Shown here piece by piece: positions 1 to 11,870 of a stretch of 64,000 nucleotides of DNA (the first letter of the stretch is position 1; the number at the start of each line of letters is the position of its first letter). A model generated the notes under the pieces. It saw only the letters and a list, made by a program, of their open reading frames with translations. It was not told where the DNA came from and did no database searches. The DNA comes from Dactylorhiza incarnata (taxonomy: Eukaryota > Streptophyta > Magnoliopsida > Asparagales > Orchidaceae): assembly GCA_033032865.1 (NCBI GenBank), contig JAWHQI010000239.1:2576001-2640000 (forward strand), written 5' to 3'. The translations under genes and the position numbers were made by a program.

Positions 1-32
1 CTATAGTTCACCTATATAGATTTCTTCAATTA

Positions 33-46
33 ATCTCCCCCTTTTG
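33..46 (-). other. Polypurine-tract-like run of element A
   Basis: On the minus strand this reads AAAAGGGGGAGATT, the form used to prime plus-strand synthesis in plant copia elements (compare the tract beside the 3' LTR of element B at 29171-29182). The 3' LTR of A would lie to the left, outside the window. No LTR terminus is visible in the first 32 bases. Confidence 0.3.
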
Positions 47-1244
47 GTATTATTAAAAGAAGGTGGGGTGAGGGTAGTAAGGAGGCATTCTTTAGGCTAG
101 TTTATTAATCATGATCGAGCTTTTTAATATATGAAATGATAAAGAGTTTAAGCATAGTATTGAAGAGATTTCAAATAAATATATAAGAGTTTAAACATCT
201 TTTTGTAAGCATGAAAAGCATAAGTAAAAATATGAGTTTTAGTTCAAAATTGAAAGATGTTTTAACCTTTTTGAAATCTCAAAGTTTGTCATAAAGATAC
301 CAAGCATGAAATGAACATATCAAAGAGAGATTATACTACAATGTTACTTAATTCTAAGTTCAAGAGATACCAAAACATTGTAGAGATCATGCTAGGTTAT
401 CTAGTGCATTTTTATATAAAGAGTAGTATAGATAAAACATTAGAATCCAATACTAATGAGAAGAAGTGTTATGAAAGATAATGATGTGCACATAAGTGTA
501 TTTTGGGCAATGTTAACAATTGATTTAAATCATCAAAATACAAGACATATGTAGAGTAAAGTGCACAATAAAACACAAGTAAATTACTTTCACACACTTT
601 TAATGCACATAATTTTTTTAACAAAGTTGTGTAATAACTAAGGTTTGCACAAGACACTTTACTATTCTTTCCAAGGTGCTCAACCTTACAATGCTTATGA
701 AGACTTATCCGGAGGTTCAAGTAGTGCTTGGTGGAGTTATATTTGTCTTCATATATAATTTTTTTTTCACATTTGTGAGACAACATTCTCTGAATACACT
801 TGTTTTGCAAACCAAAATTTTTAATTTAACCACTTTTCTAAATTTCATAAGTGCAATTCAAATGTAGTGTAGGCAATAAACTTATGTAAGTTTTAATTCA
901 TTGTACAAATACAATACACAAGAAAGCATTTTTAGATTTTAAACACACATGTTGATTACCAAAATAAGTGAGTGAAATGTATCATTATCAATCATAAAAC
1001 ATTTACTCATACTTAGAGGCATGCTAAGCTTGGTTCTACACATTTTTCAATACAATTGATGCACTTTAAATAGACATATCAAAGCATGATAAGCAAAACA
1101 ATGTTCATAGTAATTTGAAGGAATAAGTTTTAACATTGTAAATAATTCTAAATAATAGAATTCCTACATGCTTGATATTGACAATAAAGATCATACAGTT
1201 TTTTTTTATCATTTTTTTAAATCAAACAAAAATAGAAAATCACA

Positions 1245-1490
1245 AAAACATATTTTTGTAATTTTTGAATTTTGAATTTTTGTAGTAGATTTTTCATAAT
1301 ATGAAATAAAACATAAATACCAAAAACATATTTTTTTATTTTTTTTGAATTTTGAACTTTTGTAATTGATTTTTCATAATATGAATAAAACATAAATAAC
1401 AAACAAAAAATATTTTTGTATTTTTGAATTTTGATCTTTTGTAGTTGATTTTTCATAATATAAATAAAATGAAAAATAAAATAAACAGAA
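1245..1490. repeat. AT-rich tandem repeat, about 80 bp x 3
   Basis: Three diverged copies of a roughly 80-bp unit can be read; the phrase TTTTCATAAT falls at 1291, 1371 and 1450. The unit is almost all A/T, which explains the low-complexity frames over it. It lies in the non-coding interior of element A. Confidence 0.7.
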
Positions 1491-1574
1491 ACACAAGAAT
1501 AGATTTGTACACATAAACTAACATATTTTTGTAGATTTTTAGAAATTTTAAAAAATAGAAAAATCACACACTCA

Positions 1575-1605
1575 CGCTAGCGCCGGCGCTAGTGATAGCG
1601 CGGCA
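1575..1605. repeat. GC-rich palindrome inside element A
   Basis: A 16-bp perfect palindrome CTAGCGCCGGCGCTAG (1577-1592) sits in otherwise AT-rich DNA, followed by the related GATAGCGCGG. The same GCTAGCG core is repeated upstream of the TATA box in the LTR of this element (6582-6725). It therefore looks like an internal echo of the LTR motif. Confidence 0.55.
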
Positions 1606-4047
1606 AACAGTACGTGATTTTTTGAGAATTTAAATTTTTTATTTTTGATTTTGATTAAGTGTCCTTGGAGTAGTTTCATGCTGAAATTTCAGAATTTTTG
1701 GAGATCTCTAGGTGGATCAAATTTGCATGAAACTTTGGCTTTTCAAATTCTTGCGTTTTACAAAACCATTTAAACAGGAAGATATAAACTATGAAGACAC
1801 AAGAGGACATTTTTTATTAAACAACCCAAAATATGCATGATTTAAGTGATAAGTAAATAAAATGATCATGCAAAGAGTAATATAAGTATGTCCTAAGATT
1901 AAAGACTACCCCGACTAAATATCTACACCCTAGCCCCGTACTAAGTGACGGATGGGCATGAGGAGCTGCACACATGTCGTAGGTTGGGGTGTTAATCCCA
2001 TATGCACACACTAGAGAACGCTCAACCTAGCACTCTTTCCCCCCAGTGCCTCGCAAGGCCCCACTGGAACCCTCCCCGGTTAAGGACAAGACATGACTTA
2101 GAGGTTAGGTCTCTAATGCATACAACCCTACGCCCCCGCTATAGTGAGATATGAAGTCATAGGTGAAATAATCTTTTGGACAACCTATGCTTGTAAATTT
2201 AAGGGTTGATATATAAACTATAGGTTTTGTTTAATGTGATGAGTTATAAAGCCGCATAGTTTTTCTACTTTTATGAGATGATGATATATGATAACTAGCA
2301 CAATTACTAATGTTCAATAAGTGACAATGCTAGTATGATAAGTTTTGAGTTTAATGTCATGTCATAAGATTTATATTGAAATTGCATGTATTCCAAAATA
2401 GAATTTCAAATTATAGATCTAGAATAGAGTGATGATTAAGTTTGATGTATATCTTTATTGCAAAGTTGATTCTAGAGTCTACAAATATGAGAGATAGATG
2501 CAATCAATAGCAAAGCATATCAATACACCAAATAATGGAAAGAAAACATTATTCAAATTTTTATCATAAGATTCATAATTCTTATTATTAATTTGAGATA
2601 TTTCTTGATAGAACATGAATTATGATTTATGATTATAGAGAATTTTGCATAGAATATATGTTAGATCATCATGATGTATGCAAATTCTAATTCTTCTAGA
2701 CTTATGATATAGTGATATAGTGATTTTCTTTTGAAAGAACATGATTGATTTGTAAGTCTAGAAAAAATGATGATCATCCAATCATATAAAAGACAAAGAT
2801 CATATATATAAATTTTTTGAATTTTATAAGATTGCTTTCAATGATTAAATTTATTGATCTTTGGTTTTGCATGATAATATATGATTCATGAAACAATATT
2901 CATAAATATTCTAATGATTAATCCATAAAGTATGTGTTTGTTGGAATTTTAGTATTCTATTATAATTTCAAAACACATAGTTATCATCAAATTTAAATAA
3001 CATTGTACATGTTATACCTAGCATAAATATATAAGCATAGACCAAGAAGTGATGCTAGAATGATGAGTTTGAATGCAATGTTATTACAAAGAATTAATGG
3101 AGATAATGTTGCATGTAATATGAGAAGTTTTCAAATAAATTTTCTTTAGACCTAGAATGAAATGATTAATCTTTTGATTTGATCTTAATGATGCAAGATG
3201 ATTCTAAGGTCTAAATTACATACAAACATTGGTGACACACATCACACACATAATATCTAAATTAATATATGAAACAATTATACTAAGGATAGTATGTGAT
3301 GAAAAATCCATAAACACAGAAATTTCCAAATCAAGCAAACCTAGATAGCTTTTAAAACGGAGTTGAAATTGGGCAAATTGACAGCACCAAATGAACTCAA
3401 ATAGGCAAGCCTAGTTTGCCGTTGGATGCAAATTTCTGTGCTCTTTCCGAAAATATATTAAACGCGAAAATCGGACGAGTGGATCAAAAGATATGGATGT
3501 TTGAAGTTTTGATCGTAAACTCGCATTTTTGAAAGATTAGACATGCGTTTAGATGAATTGTTGTTTTCAATTTTTTTAATAATATTCTTCAATATAAGGG
3601 CTATCATATGCAGCAAACAAAAATAGAAAATAATCAAAACATTGCGCATTTTAATTTTTAACATACGCCCTTTAATAAACCATTTAAACCCATTTTTTTA
3701 AAATAATTTCATTAGTCTTGAAAATAATTTCAATATTCAAATGATAATGTAAATTCAAGACAACGATGGGTAAAGGATTTAAAAGGATATATTTAAACAA
3801 TTTAAGATGAGAGATAGATCACTTTTGAAAAATATATGACTTAATGTTCAATTTTAATTCATATTTGATTTGATAGACATTAGGCTAAATATATGAAAGT
3901 CATATTACAAGATATATAAAGTGATCATAGCATGTTTGTTTAAAAAATATAAAATAAACAAAAGAAAAAGAGACAATAAGCATATCATGAAGTAGAGTAT
4001 TGATATTTCATTTTTAATTGTTTCTACTTCATGCAAATGATAGGATA

Positions 4048-4535
4048 CTAATGAATAAGAGATTTAGATATCCAAAGTTGACCATGTGTAATGGTTCCTT
4101 TGGGCACCCAAATATGACATGATGATTTTTTAGGAGACAAGGTTAAATGGGCCTTTTCAATTAAAGTTGATGTATCATTTTTCTTTAAGGGTCTCCATTC
4201 ATACCTTGGTTGCTTGTCATTTAAATTCATGTTATGATTATGTGACATCTTTATATGATTATATTTGTTTGAAAAATAATTCATTTGTGATTTATGTTTA
4301 TTCAAATTATTTTTCAAAATAGATTGATGTTGAAAATCATAATGAATTTTATTACATGGATTCTTTGAATGTTTATAAGAGTGATTGTCTTTCTATAGAA
4401 GTGACTGTTGAAAGAGTGGGTTACAAAATGTTGTAAATAATTGATTCTTATTTTGATAATTTTCATTTACACTATTTCTTATAGACATACTCTTATAATA
4501 TGAAGGATAATATTTTGTACTTTGATTTTCATTTA
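4048..4535 (-). pseudogene. Gag C-terminal remnant of element A
   Basis: Minus-strand translation past the end of the main gag frame gives more gag-like sequence interrupted by stops. An open segment (4048-4317) contains the phrase HIWVPKGT. WVPKG is the hallmark of the gag C-terminus just before protease in plant copia polyproteins; element C has the matching CWVPK at its gag end. No protease DSG motif follows. Together with 4543-5658 this would form one gag of roughly 520 residues broken by one or more stops. The link is inferred from motif order. Confidence 0.5.
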
Positions 4536-4542
4536 AAAGAGT

Positions 4543-5658
4543 TTATAAATTTGAGTGATGATTGAAAATATATTGAGACTTATAATAGTGGCTCTTAAGA
4601 ATTTTGTGAGGGTCATAATTCTGTTTGAAACATAACTCCTTTTGAGTTGATGTATGAAAATGATCCTTTTTAGAAATGATTTTGTAAGTTAATTTATCCT
4701 TGTTATTCAAAATCTTATGATGAGATTCATTAGATGACATTTGAAATTTTTCAACAAAAGATTTTAATTGTATTAACTTACAAGATAATATATCATTTTC
4801 AATTAACAATTTTTCATTATGTCTTTTAGAAATTAAGAGTCCTTTTTCAATTTCCTTGAATTTTTCTTTTAATAAATTGCAATTAAGACAAGGAATAGGA
4901 ATTTCAACTAAAGAGCATGAAAGAGAATTTAACGCATCAATATTTGATTCTACGTTATCGTTTGCTTTTAAAGATTTATTTTCTAAACGTAATTTGGAAT
5001 TAGCAATTTTTAATTTTAAAATTTTACGTTTAGCAATTTTAAGCATACGAGATGTAGAAATAGAATTCGTTACAAAAAGAGATGTTTTTGATTTTCTTAC
5101 CTTGCAATTGTTTCCGTCTTCTCTTTTGCTTGATGTGTTGCCAACAAATGAGTCCAATATTGTGATGTTGTATTCTTCTTCCTCCAAGCATAAGTCCTCA
5201 TCGATTTCTTCTTTTGGATCCATAAGAAATTCCTCGTCGATTTCTCTCTTAGATTTATCATCCTCCAAGAATGAGTCCTTGTCGATTTCTTCTCTTGGAT
5301 CCATAAGGAATTCCTCTTGTTCATCATCTGTAGAAGGAAGACTATAAGTATTCTCAAGAAATTTCCAAACTTCATAAGCAGTAGGAAGTGTATAAATAAG
5401 TTTGAAAATATTTTGATCTAATGCACAATATAGACTATTCATAGATTTGGCATTTAAAAATGTTTCATTTTTATTTAAAATACTTGGGGGCATTTTAATT
5501 GTAATATTCCGTACTTCCATATCCAAAGATTTAAGAAATTTTTCCATTAGAAATTTCCACCCATTATAATTTTTCCCTTCAAATAAAGGTGGTGCTAAAG
5601 ATTTTTCATTTATAAGAAAATTTCCCCTATTAGTAGAAGCGAGATCATGAGACGTCAT
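4543..5658 (-). CDS. gag: Copia-type Gag protein (element A)
   Basis: This 371-residue frame encodes a nucleocapsid-like Gag of a Ty1/copia retrotransposon. The N-terminal third matches the plant gag-polypeptide (UBN2/DUF4219) pattern: PLFEGKNYNGWKFLMEKFLK near residues 24-43, then YCALDQNIFKLIYTLPTAYEVW. The middle holds two copies of an acidic repeat beginning EEFLMDP (about residues 115-162). The C-terminal half is Lys/Leu-rich and looks like coiled coil. No CCHC zinc knuckle is seen; CLNC (about residue 258) is the only Cys pair. The start is the first Met after the primer-binding site, 34 bases away, in the usual position for gag. The frame is long and intact, unlike the decayed surroundings, but pol is absent, so movement would need proteins in trans. 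Confidence 0.75.
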   Translation of the reverse strand: MTSHDLASTNRGNFLINEKSLAPPLFEGKNYNGWKFLMEKFLKSLDMEVRNITIKMPPSILNKNETFLNAKSMNSLYCALDQNIFKLIYTLPTAYEVWKFLENTYSLPSTDDEQEEFLMDPREEIDKDSFLEDDKSKREIDEEFLMDPKEEIDEDLCLEEEEYNITILDSFVGNTSSKREDGNNCKVRKSKTSLFVTNSISTSRMLKIAKRKILKLKIANSKLRLENKSLKANDNVESNIDALNSLSCSLVEIPIPCLNCNLLKEKFKEIEKGLLISKRHNEKLLIENDILSCKLIQLKSFVEKFQMSSNESHHKILNNKDKLTYKIISKKDHFHTSTQKELCFKQNYDPHKILKSHYYKSQYIFNHHSNL

Positions 5659-5691
5659 TATTCCTGGTTTTTAGACCGGTTAGAATAACCT

Positions 5692-5704
5692 GCCTCTGAT
5701 ACCA
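5692..5704 (-). other. Primer-binding site of element A (initiator-Met tRNA)
   Basis: On the minus strand this reads TGGTATCAGAGGC, complementary to the 3' end of plant initiator methionine tRNA, the standard primer of copia elements. It lies two bases inside the LTR edge and just upstream of gag, which fixes the element's orientation. Confidence 0.9.
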
Positions 5705-6566
5705 CTTGTTGGATCTTACGGCGCCCTTAGAGGGGGGGGGGGGTGAATAAGGGAATAAAAATTCTTTTTATAATTTTATGGAAATTATTAGATTGTTTAA
5801 AATAATATTAGAACATAAAATAACAATTTAGCTAAAGGAAGAAAATATCATAATTTGCAAGTTTAGGATTTAGAAACAAGTGCTAAATTGTTATATGATG
5901 AAATAGATTAAGATAAATAATTTAGACAAAGTGATTTGAATTGAAAGCTTTGTAACCAATATTTAGAGATTACGCCAAAAGAGAGAAATCAAGTAAACAC
6001 AAATAGAGACATGATTATATTATATGAAAAAGGTGTTTACAAAAATTGATTTCAATATCGCTAGAAATCAGAGGCGTACATAATTTTTCCTTTTCTATAC
6101 CGACTCGTATCCCCACGAACCGGTTGGCTTTAGCCAATCCTTCCCCGGATATGGCATCAAGCCGCTCTAGCCAATCTTTCCCCGGATATGGCCTCGAGCA
6201 CCCCCTAGATCTAATCACCTAGAACTAGTCGCCAACACAAGGCAAATTTCCCCCTAAGTCCTACCCAGATCTAGTCGCCAACACAAGGCAAATTCTCTAA
6301 ACGGTTACAAAAAGTATGGAATGGAAATAATGAAAAACAATAATAAAACTCCCTATATGAGATCTTCTGAAGATGAGGATGAAGGATCGATGTAGCATGA
6401 GTGAGGTCGAAGCGATCGTCCTTCGGATGTAGCGTGACGTTGCCCTCCTCCAGAATTCTCCTTAAGCTTTTTGTGGGAGATCCATCTTCGGCAGCATAAC
6501 TGATATAGAATTGTGGCACAAGCTCTCTCTCTAGATGGGTTAGCCAAAACCAGAAGCAAAGCTCCA

Positions 6567-6577
6567 TTTTATATAAC
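6567..6577 (-). promoter_or_regulatory. TATA box of element A LTR
   Basis: On the minus strand this reads TTATATAAAAT, placed in mid-LTR with the GC-rich repeat cluster immediately upstream. Position and orientation fit the U3 core promoter driving gag. Confidence 0.6.
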
Positions 6578-6581
6578 TCCT

Positions 6582-6725
6582 CGCTAGCGCCTGCGGTAGT
6601 GGATAGCTCTGGCGGTAGCGTTCGTGTCTCAGCGGTTGCACAACCATCGGCGGCGTGGCGTTCTGCACGAAATCGAGATACCGCCGGGCGGTATCGCTAG
6701 CGCTAGCGGTAGCTCTGTCGCTAGG
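6582..6725. repeat. GC-rich hairpin cluster upstream of the A promoter
   Basis: The patch is rich in GCTAGCG and GCGGTAG words and in palindromes. GATACCGCC at 6677-6685 pairs with GGCGGTATC at 6687-6695 around one base, followed directly by the palindrome GCTAGCGCTAGC (6696-6707). It is CpG-rich in an otherwise AT-rich LTR and abuts the TATA box. Confidence 0.7.
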
Positions 6726-7062
6726 CGACATTGAGTGTCGGAATTCCGAAAGCTCCTCTTTATTTTTGCCGTCCGAAACTTCTCCAGACTGTAGATTGAG
6801 TCGTTCTCATCTCCGAAATGAGGTGGCACGTTCTGTAACTCTTCCTGGATTGAAAGTTATGGCCATTTTAAGATCAGCACACAAAACTCATGCTTTTGTT
6901 TTTTCTAATGTGTACACACTCTCGGATCATGCCCATGAACGAGGACTTGTCTCCTCATTGAACCTGTACGACCTGGATACTATAAACACACAAAAGACTA
7001 GATCAAATACAATATGAGGTTTGTTATTCTTAAATAAAGAGATGTGACACACATGTCCAACA

Positions 7063-8891
7063 GTAACTGCTCTATCTCCGTATCGGTACCCGCTATCGAC
7101 ACGCACATTAGAACAGTTACTGGTTCATTTCCTTTTTCATACGCCCATTAGCTAGAACTGTTTTGTTTTTAAATAAGTCGTGCTAGGATGACAATAACCT
7201 CAGTAGTTATCTTACTTTTCTTGCAATTTTAGTTTATTTAGTTAGTTTTACTTTGTTTTTAGTTTGTATATCTTCTTTTGTTTTTGCGGAGCTCACCCAT
7301 GCAGGTCATTCTTCTGGCGGATGCTGCAGCTTTTTCTTGGTGTACATGCCAATCTTCTGGTATGCTCAATTCTGATCATGGGGTACTCTCTTTCCCTAGA
7401 CTTCATTTTGAATTTCATGGTTCTATCTTGTGCTGGTTTATTTAGTTTAAGTCTGGGGGAGAGATATTTATTGTACCCATTGCACGTGCACATCTCAATG
7501 CCTGCTAGAAGTATTCTATTTCAGTTATTTTATTTGTTCATCTTCATCGCACACCACTACACCCACTTGAGCGCGCACTCACTTGTGTGTGTGTTTCTGT
7601 TCGCGCTTATCTTGGTTTGGAATGTGAAATAGGATGTTAGCTTAGGAATTGCAAATCGGAGTGCGATGTTGACTCTTGTAGTGATCTAGTCGCATCCACA
7701 AGCTTCCATAGAAATGTGAGTAAAATTAGATTATCTCTATTCTTTTAATTTACAATTAGTGTTCTTACGTAGTTTTTGATTTATTTTACTCATTTGGTGA
7801 ATGTGACTGAAATTTGCGGTAGCACGGTGTTGTGTGTAAGCGAGCGCTGATTGTGTGTTGCTCGAGTCGAAAGGAAGGTTTACCTTTCTCGTGGGCTAAG
7901 AACTTGCCCCAAGAGACTCTTGAAGCATGCGAGAGAGCAACTCATATTGTTAAACGTGATGTAGGCCATTTTTTGGCTAGTTTGAGCCTTGTTTTCCATG
8001 ACCTATGCGTTACCTTTGCAAGCCAAGTTTGTGCCTACCCCTCCTTTGTTTCAGCTCTTCTTTCAATCACCAAAGCCTGAAACTTGTCCAATTATCGCAA
8101 CCAAGTAGCGAGTTAACTGAAATCATATTTCTTGATTTGGTGTGATGTTTGGAACCTTTGTGATGTGAAAGAAAAAGTCTATTATGTGCTGAACACATTA
8201 TTGTAAACCAACCGGGGATATAAAAGAAAAAAAATGAAGTTAAAAGAAAAATCTGAAAAGAATTGGAATGAAAAGAAATCCCCTTGGGCCTAATAGAAAA
8301 AAAATTCAGTTGGTATTTGTTTGGAGTAGGCTGTGTGCACACCCAGTTTTCAAGCTAAGTCTGGGAGTGTGTCACACTAGCATCGTTTTTGGTCTTGTTT
8401 TGGTACAGCATTATCTTTTGACTCAATTGGGTTGCGTAGCCGTCTCGTTTATCATTGAATATCATACCGTAACCTAAGCCCCATTATAACCTGAAAGCCC
8501 TATTGATTTAACTTGTGAGTTTGCTAGCACCATGGAGAGAGTGTAACCGGGCAAGCTTATGGCTCTCGTCGTTGATGGATTACAGCGGAGTTATCCCTGA
8601 ATTCTGGTCTTTTGCAAAACCCTCCTGAGTGGCTTGTTTACTTTCACATCGGGCACGACCGCACAAATTCTTCATGATTCACCATCTGAGTATAACTAAA
8701 TCTTCATTTACACTTTAACACTTTTGTAAATTTGTTAGCATAGTTAGAATCTCCTTTTAATGAATTTCTATTTGCATGTGTGTGATACTTCGCACCGTAC
8801 TCCTATTTTGCAATTCCCTTCACTAACTACCATTTTCATACTCCGCCGTGTTTGTTTGCTCGGGACGTGCAAACAGGTAAGTCTGGGGGTG
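7063..8891 (+). mobile_element. 3' untranslated interior of gypsy-1 with PPT
   Basis: This is a non-coding stretch lying before a gypsy-type 3' LTR. The phrase AAGTCTGGGGG(A/T)G occurs at about 7450 and 8879, with a weaker form near 8353. AAGTTTGGGGGTGT-like purine tracts precede the 3' LTR in Athila/Tat-type plant elements. The last copy (8879-8891) directly abuts the LTR start and is the likely functional polypurine tract. Open frames here (such as 7264-7632) show no known domain. The left side is cut by element A. Confidence 0.6.
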
Positions 8892-9185
8892 TGATGAGTC
8901 CCATTTATATACACATATTTGGACTCATCTGGGCTAGTTTTCACGCACTTGCACTTCATTTTTAGTTCATTAATGCTTATATTTCACTTGTTTACTCTTC
9001 TCACACTAAGTGCACCTTTTAGGCCCGTTTTTGTGTGCAATTTCATGCTTTCTTGTTGGGGGCAAGCACAATGTGCTCCCCATTCCTTTTCTGTGTTTAT
9101 CTAGTGCTGGAGGTGTTTTCCCAGCTGTTTTATCTTGTATACAGGGGGTCCGATCATCCAGTTTTCCCCCAGAATTCATGATTGT

Positions 9186-9490
9186 GTGCAACGCATGGTC
9201 ATGCGTTTCATTGACGCACAGACGGTTGCGGTCGTGCGTTCTCGTCTAGGCAGAAAATGGGAGATCTGAGTTTGGTCGTGCATTTTGACGCACGGGCGGA
9301 ATTGCCCGTGCATGAGTAAAACGCACGGTCGCCTGTTTCTTCCTGTTTTTTAGCTTTTCTGAATTTACTCGTGCGTTTTGATGCACGGGCGGATTTGCCC
9401 GTGCGTGAGTAAATCGCACGGGCGGCGCAGCTTTGTCTTCACGCCAGTTTATTCATTAAATAACGCACGGGCAATGCACGGTCGTGCGTG
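9186..9490. repeat. CpG-rich GCACGGGC hairpin array upstream of the gypsy-1 TATA
   Basis: Words of the type GTGCGTTTTGACGCACGGGC are repeated on both strands. Two clear hairpins: GCACGGGC/GCCCGTGC with a 6-base loop at 9290-9311, and the same stems at 9383-9404. Further half-copies run up to the TATA region. The remainder of the LTR lacks this motif. Confidence 0.75.
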
Positions 9491-9510
9491 ACCTATTTTT
9501 TGATATTTTT

Positions 9511-9518
9511 TTATAAAA
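9511..9518 (+). promoter_or_regulatory. TATA box of gypsy-1 LTR
   Basis: TTATAAAA lies about 20 bases after the end of the hairpin array, in the middle of the LTR, where the U3 core promoter is expected. Confidence 0.6.
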
Positions 9519-10605
9519 GCTGCAGCTTTTGACCTAAACCGGGAGATAGATCTTCATACTCACGCCAAGAGCTGCAGTTCCGCGATATTTTCGCCGCTCC
9601 ATCGCCGCCCACCATCTGGAGGTGCTCTGGACATATTCTTGACGCCAATCTCGAGCCGGAGTATCCTCTCGGCCTCCTCCATCATTCAGAAGCTTCTAAG
9701 CTCCATTTCAACGGATTTTGCACTATATCCTTGGAGTTCTCCGGCAAGATCGTGGCTGAAGGCTATTGGCGAAGAAGACGGATCCATTGGGAGGTAGTGA
9801 CAGCCCTCTTCTACCCCGGACGATAGTTGAAGACCGAGCCCGGACGAGGATTGACAACCCTAGATTCCGGCCGTGAATCTCCGACGAGTCTTCGTGCTTC
9901 GGTTGTAATCCTACCTCCTCCTTGTTATTTTTGCTGATTCTATTTGATGTGTGAGGTTGTATGTTTCTATATGAATGATGTCCATAAACCCTAAATATTA
10001 TTAGTGTAATTTTCCATAGTTTTGTGGCTATGTTTGTGGTTTATGCGATTTGAGGAGCGCCCCATTCCATCCTCCATCCCGTCGTCATGTTCGTGTGCCG
10101 CACTAGCAATTGCTAGTGGCGTGCTTGTCGACGAGGTGCTTGCGACCCTCATTCCGTAAGACTACTCGTCCATCTGCTAGTGAAGTGTGGCATAGCAGCC
10201 TGTGTAATCCATTCGCCTAACGAAGCAGCGCGCTCAAGGCCTGCAAAGTTCGATTCTGTTTGCCTACTCGTCCATCCACCCTTTCGAAGCAGTGTGCTCA
10301 AGGCCTGCCTAGTCTCCATCCCGCCAAGCAAAGCATTGCATAGCGGCATTGCATAGGAGTAGTTGTAGTATTTTCTCTTTATTTTCCACAAACCAAATCA
10401 CCCCCTTTCGCACCCATCCGACCTAAAGGACTTCAATCTCAAGTCCTTCCTCGAAATTTAACTCCACCTTACTGTGTTCCTTGAGAGATCGAAACTTGGG
10501 GATTCACTCCCATATTTTATATTACTTGAACGATCGGTACACTGCAGTTTTGTGCCGCAGTCTTGCTACCGCCTATAGCAGTGTGCTAAGATTTGCGCAT
10601 CAGCC

Positions 10606-11347
10606 TATAGGATAAGTATAGTCAATGTTCACTTGAAGAGGTTCAGATAAAGGTATATCGACTACACTCTTCTCATCGTCGATGAGATAGCCAATAGATA
10701 AGTATTGTATATCGGCTAGAGGTACTTCAGATAACTTCATTGTTTGTCGACCAAAAATATACAATGTCCAAATTTTTTAGGGTTTAGGGTCTTCATATCG
10801 ATGAAGCTGTCCCTTATCAACTTGAAGAGCTTATATTGACTGGAAGGTCTTCGAATCGATGAGACATTGTGCATAACGATGAGACTGTTCTTTATCGACT
10901 TCAATACCTTATATCGTCAAGAAGTATGATATTTTTAGAGTTCAATATTTAAGGCACCGCCGTTTCAGCCAATGAAATCAGTCATCGATGACAAGTGGAT
11001 TCTTGAATATTTAATTCAAATTAGTCGTTGGTGTATTTTATATAAATATCTAAAAGATCTCTCCGCTAACCCTAATTTAAAAGAGGAAGTTTAGAATCAA
11101 TCTCTCGAAAAACAGTCATCGCTCTCTCGACAGGCCAAGCAACCTGAGAATAAGACACGCAACCTTCATCATTCTCTGTGACCTTTCTTCTGCTCAAGTA
11201 TTGCTCAAGTTCTCCATAAGATTATTTATCCTCAGAACAAAGAAGATTCTCAGGTAATAGTTTTTCAGATTTTAGATCTTCATCGACTTAAGCAAAAGGA
11301 TTCTCTTTCTCTTTCTCTAGAAGACTTTCATTTGGAGGAGATCCATT
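10606..11347 (+). mobile_element. Element D, 5' LTR, left part
   Basis: This sequence is continuous with 31481-31980 once element C and one copy of its CCATT duplication are removed. Together they form an LTR of roughly 1.24 kb that ends just before a primer-binding-site-like sequence and a copia gag pseudogene. The left boundary is uncertain: I place it at TATAGGATAAG, which mirrors the other end (CTTATA) and could be a mutated TG...CA pair. Repeated words ATCGATGA, TCGTCGATGA and TATCGAC fill 10640-10935, upstream of a TATA box at about 11038. Confidence 0.5.
11036..11050 (+). promoter_or_regulatory. TATA box of element D LTR
   Basis: TTTTATATAAATATC lies about 100 bases downstream of the ATCGATGA-type repeat words and about 300 bases before the C insertion. 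Its place in the LTR fits a U3 core promoter. Confidence 0.5.
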
Positions 11348-11689
11348 TATTGGGAACAGTGCCCAGCAGTGTTCCTGATTTGAAGAAGTGCTCAGTTCAA
11401 TGATAAGTACAAGTTATATATGATGATATATTTAGTTCATGCTTGCAGAGATCAGACAATATGTTCAGTACTTTAATAAATTCACTAAGTACAATATCGT
11501 CGAAAAGGACTGGACATATTGTCCAAAAAAGTATGCATGTCGTTGAAATGATGTGCAGAGCAAAGCAGAAGGATCATGTCAGTTATCATCGAGATAACAT
11601 GCACATGATGATATCGTTGTGACATCAACACTACAACACCACACGACGATTTCAGGATGCCGAGATGAAGGAAGAATACTTAAGTACAA

Positions 11690-11870
11690 GTCCAAGACAA
11701 TTTCGACGACATCATAGTAAAGAATCCTTGACGTCGAAAAGGCTAAGAAAAGTGATGTTGATGACATCGTAGTAAAGAAGTCGTGTCGTTGAAAAGGCAA
11801 AGAAAGACTGATATTAACGATATCATCGTAAAAAAGGCTTGACGTCAATAAGGCTAAGGAAGGTCTTATG
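11690..11870 (+). repeat. 57-bp tandem repeat with TGACGTC/TCGTCGA words
   Basis: Three diverged units read as GACATC-rTAGTAAAGAA followed by TGACGTCGAAAAGGCTAAG-type sequence. One unit contains the full TGACGTCA palindrome, the core recognised by plant bZIP (TGA/CRE-type) factors. The same block occurs in the 3' LTR at about 18110-18290. The protein-binding suggestion is inference. Confidence 0.7.

Larger units (their letters stand above)
1..4047 (-). other. Non-coding 3' interior of copia-type element A
   Basis: This is AT-rich DNA downstream (minus strand) of the gag of element A. Where a complete copia element would carry protease, integrase, RT and RNase H, I find no such motif on either strand. 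The open frames here are short and low-complexity. A moderately GC-rich patch at about 1900-2150 has no recognisable domain. A purine run on the minus strand at 33-46 resembles a copia polypurine tract, but no TGTTGG LTR start is seen beside it before the window ends, so it may be an internal purine tract. The layout suggests a gag-only, non-autonomous element or one with a large pol deletion. Confidence 0.5.
5707..7062 (-). mobile_element. 5' LTR of copia-type element A
   Basis: This 1356-bp LTR is bounded by the inverted termini TGTTGGA...TCCAACA. On the minus strand it starts at 7062 and ends at 5707, next to the primer-binding site. Near the gag side it carries the conserved plant-copia U5 phrase TATTCACCCCC...TCTA, expanded here to a run of about 12 G on the plus strand (near 5731-5743). 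A TATA box (6577-6567) and GC-rich repeats upstream of it form the promoter. The partner LTR is outside the window, so no target duplication can be checked. Confidence 0.85.
8892..10602 (+). mobile_element. 3' LTR of gypsy-1 (Athila/Tat-type)
   Basis: About 1.71 kb, from TGATGAGTCCC right after the polypurine tract to TTTGCGCATCA. The late part contains GGGGATTCACTCCCATATT and a CGATCGGTACACT phrase that are common near the end of Athila/Tat LTRs. TATA (9511-9518) and a hairpin-rich CpG block just upstream form the promoter. No primer-binding site follows, so this is the 3' LTR. The 5' parts of the element lie left of A, outside the window. The right edge abuts element D. Confidence 0.7.

Noticed and set aside
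4856..5347. 163-codon plus-strand Ser-rich frame
   Set aside because: Antisense shadow of the gag frame of element A.
7264..7632. 122-codon frame rich in Phe/Leu, looking like a membrane protein
   Set aside because: Lies in the non-coding 3' interior of gypsy-1 in T-rich DNA; hydrophobicity follows from T-richness.
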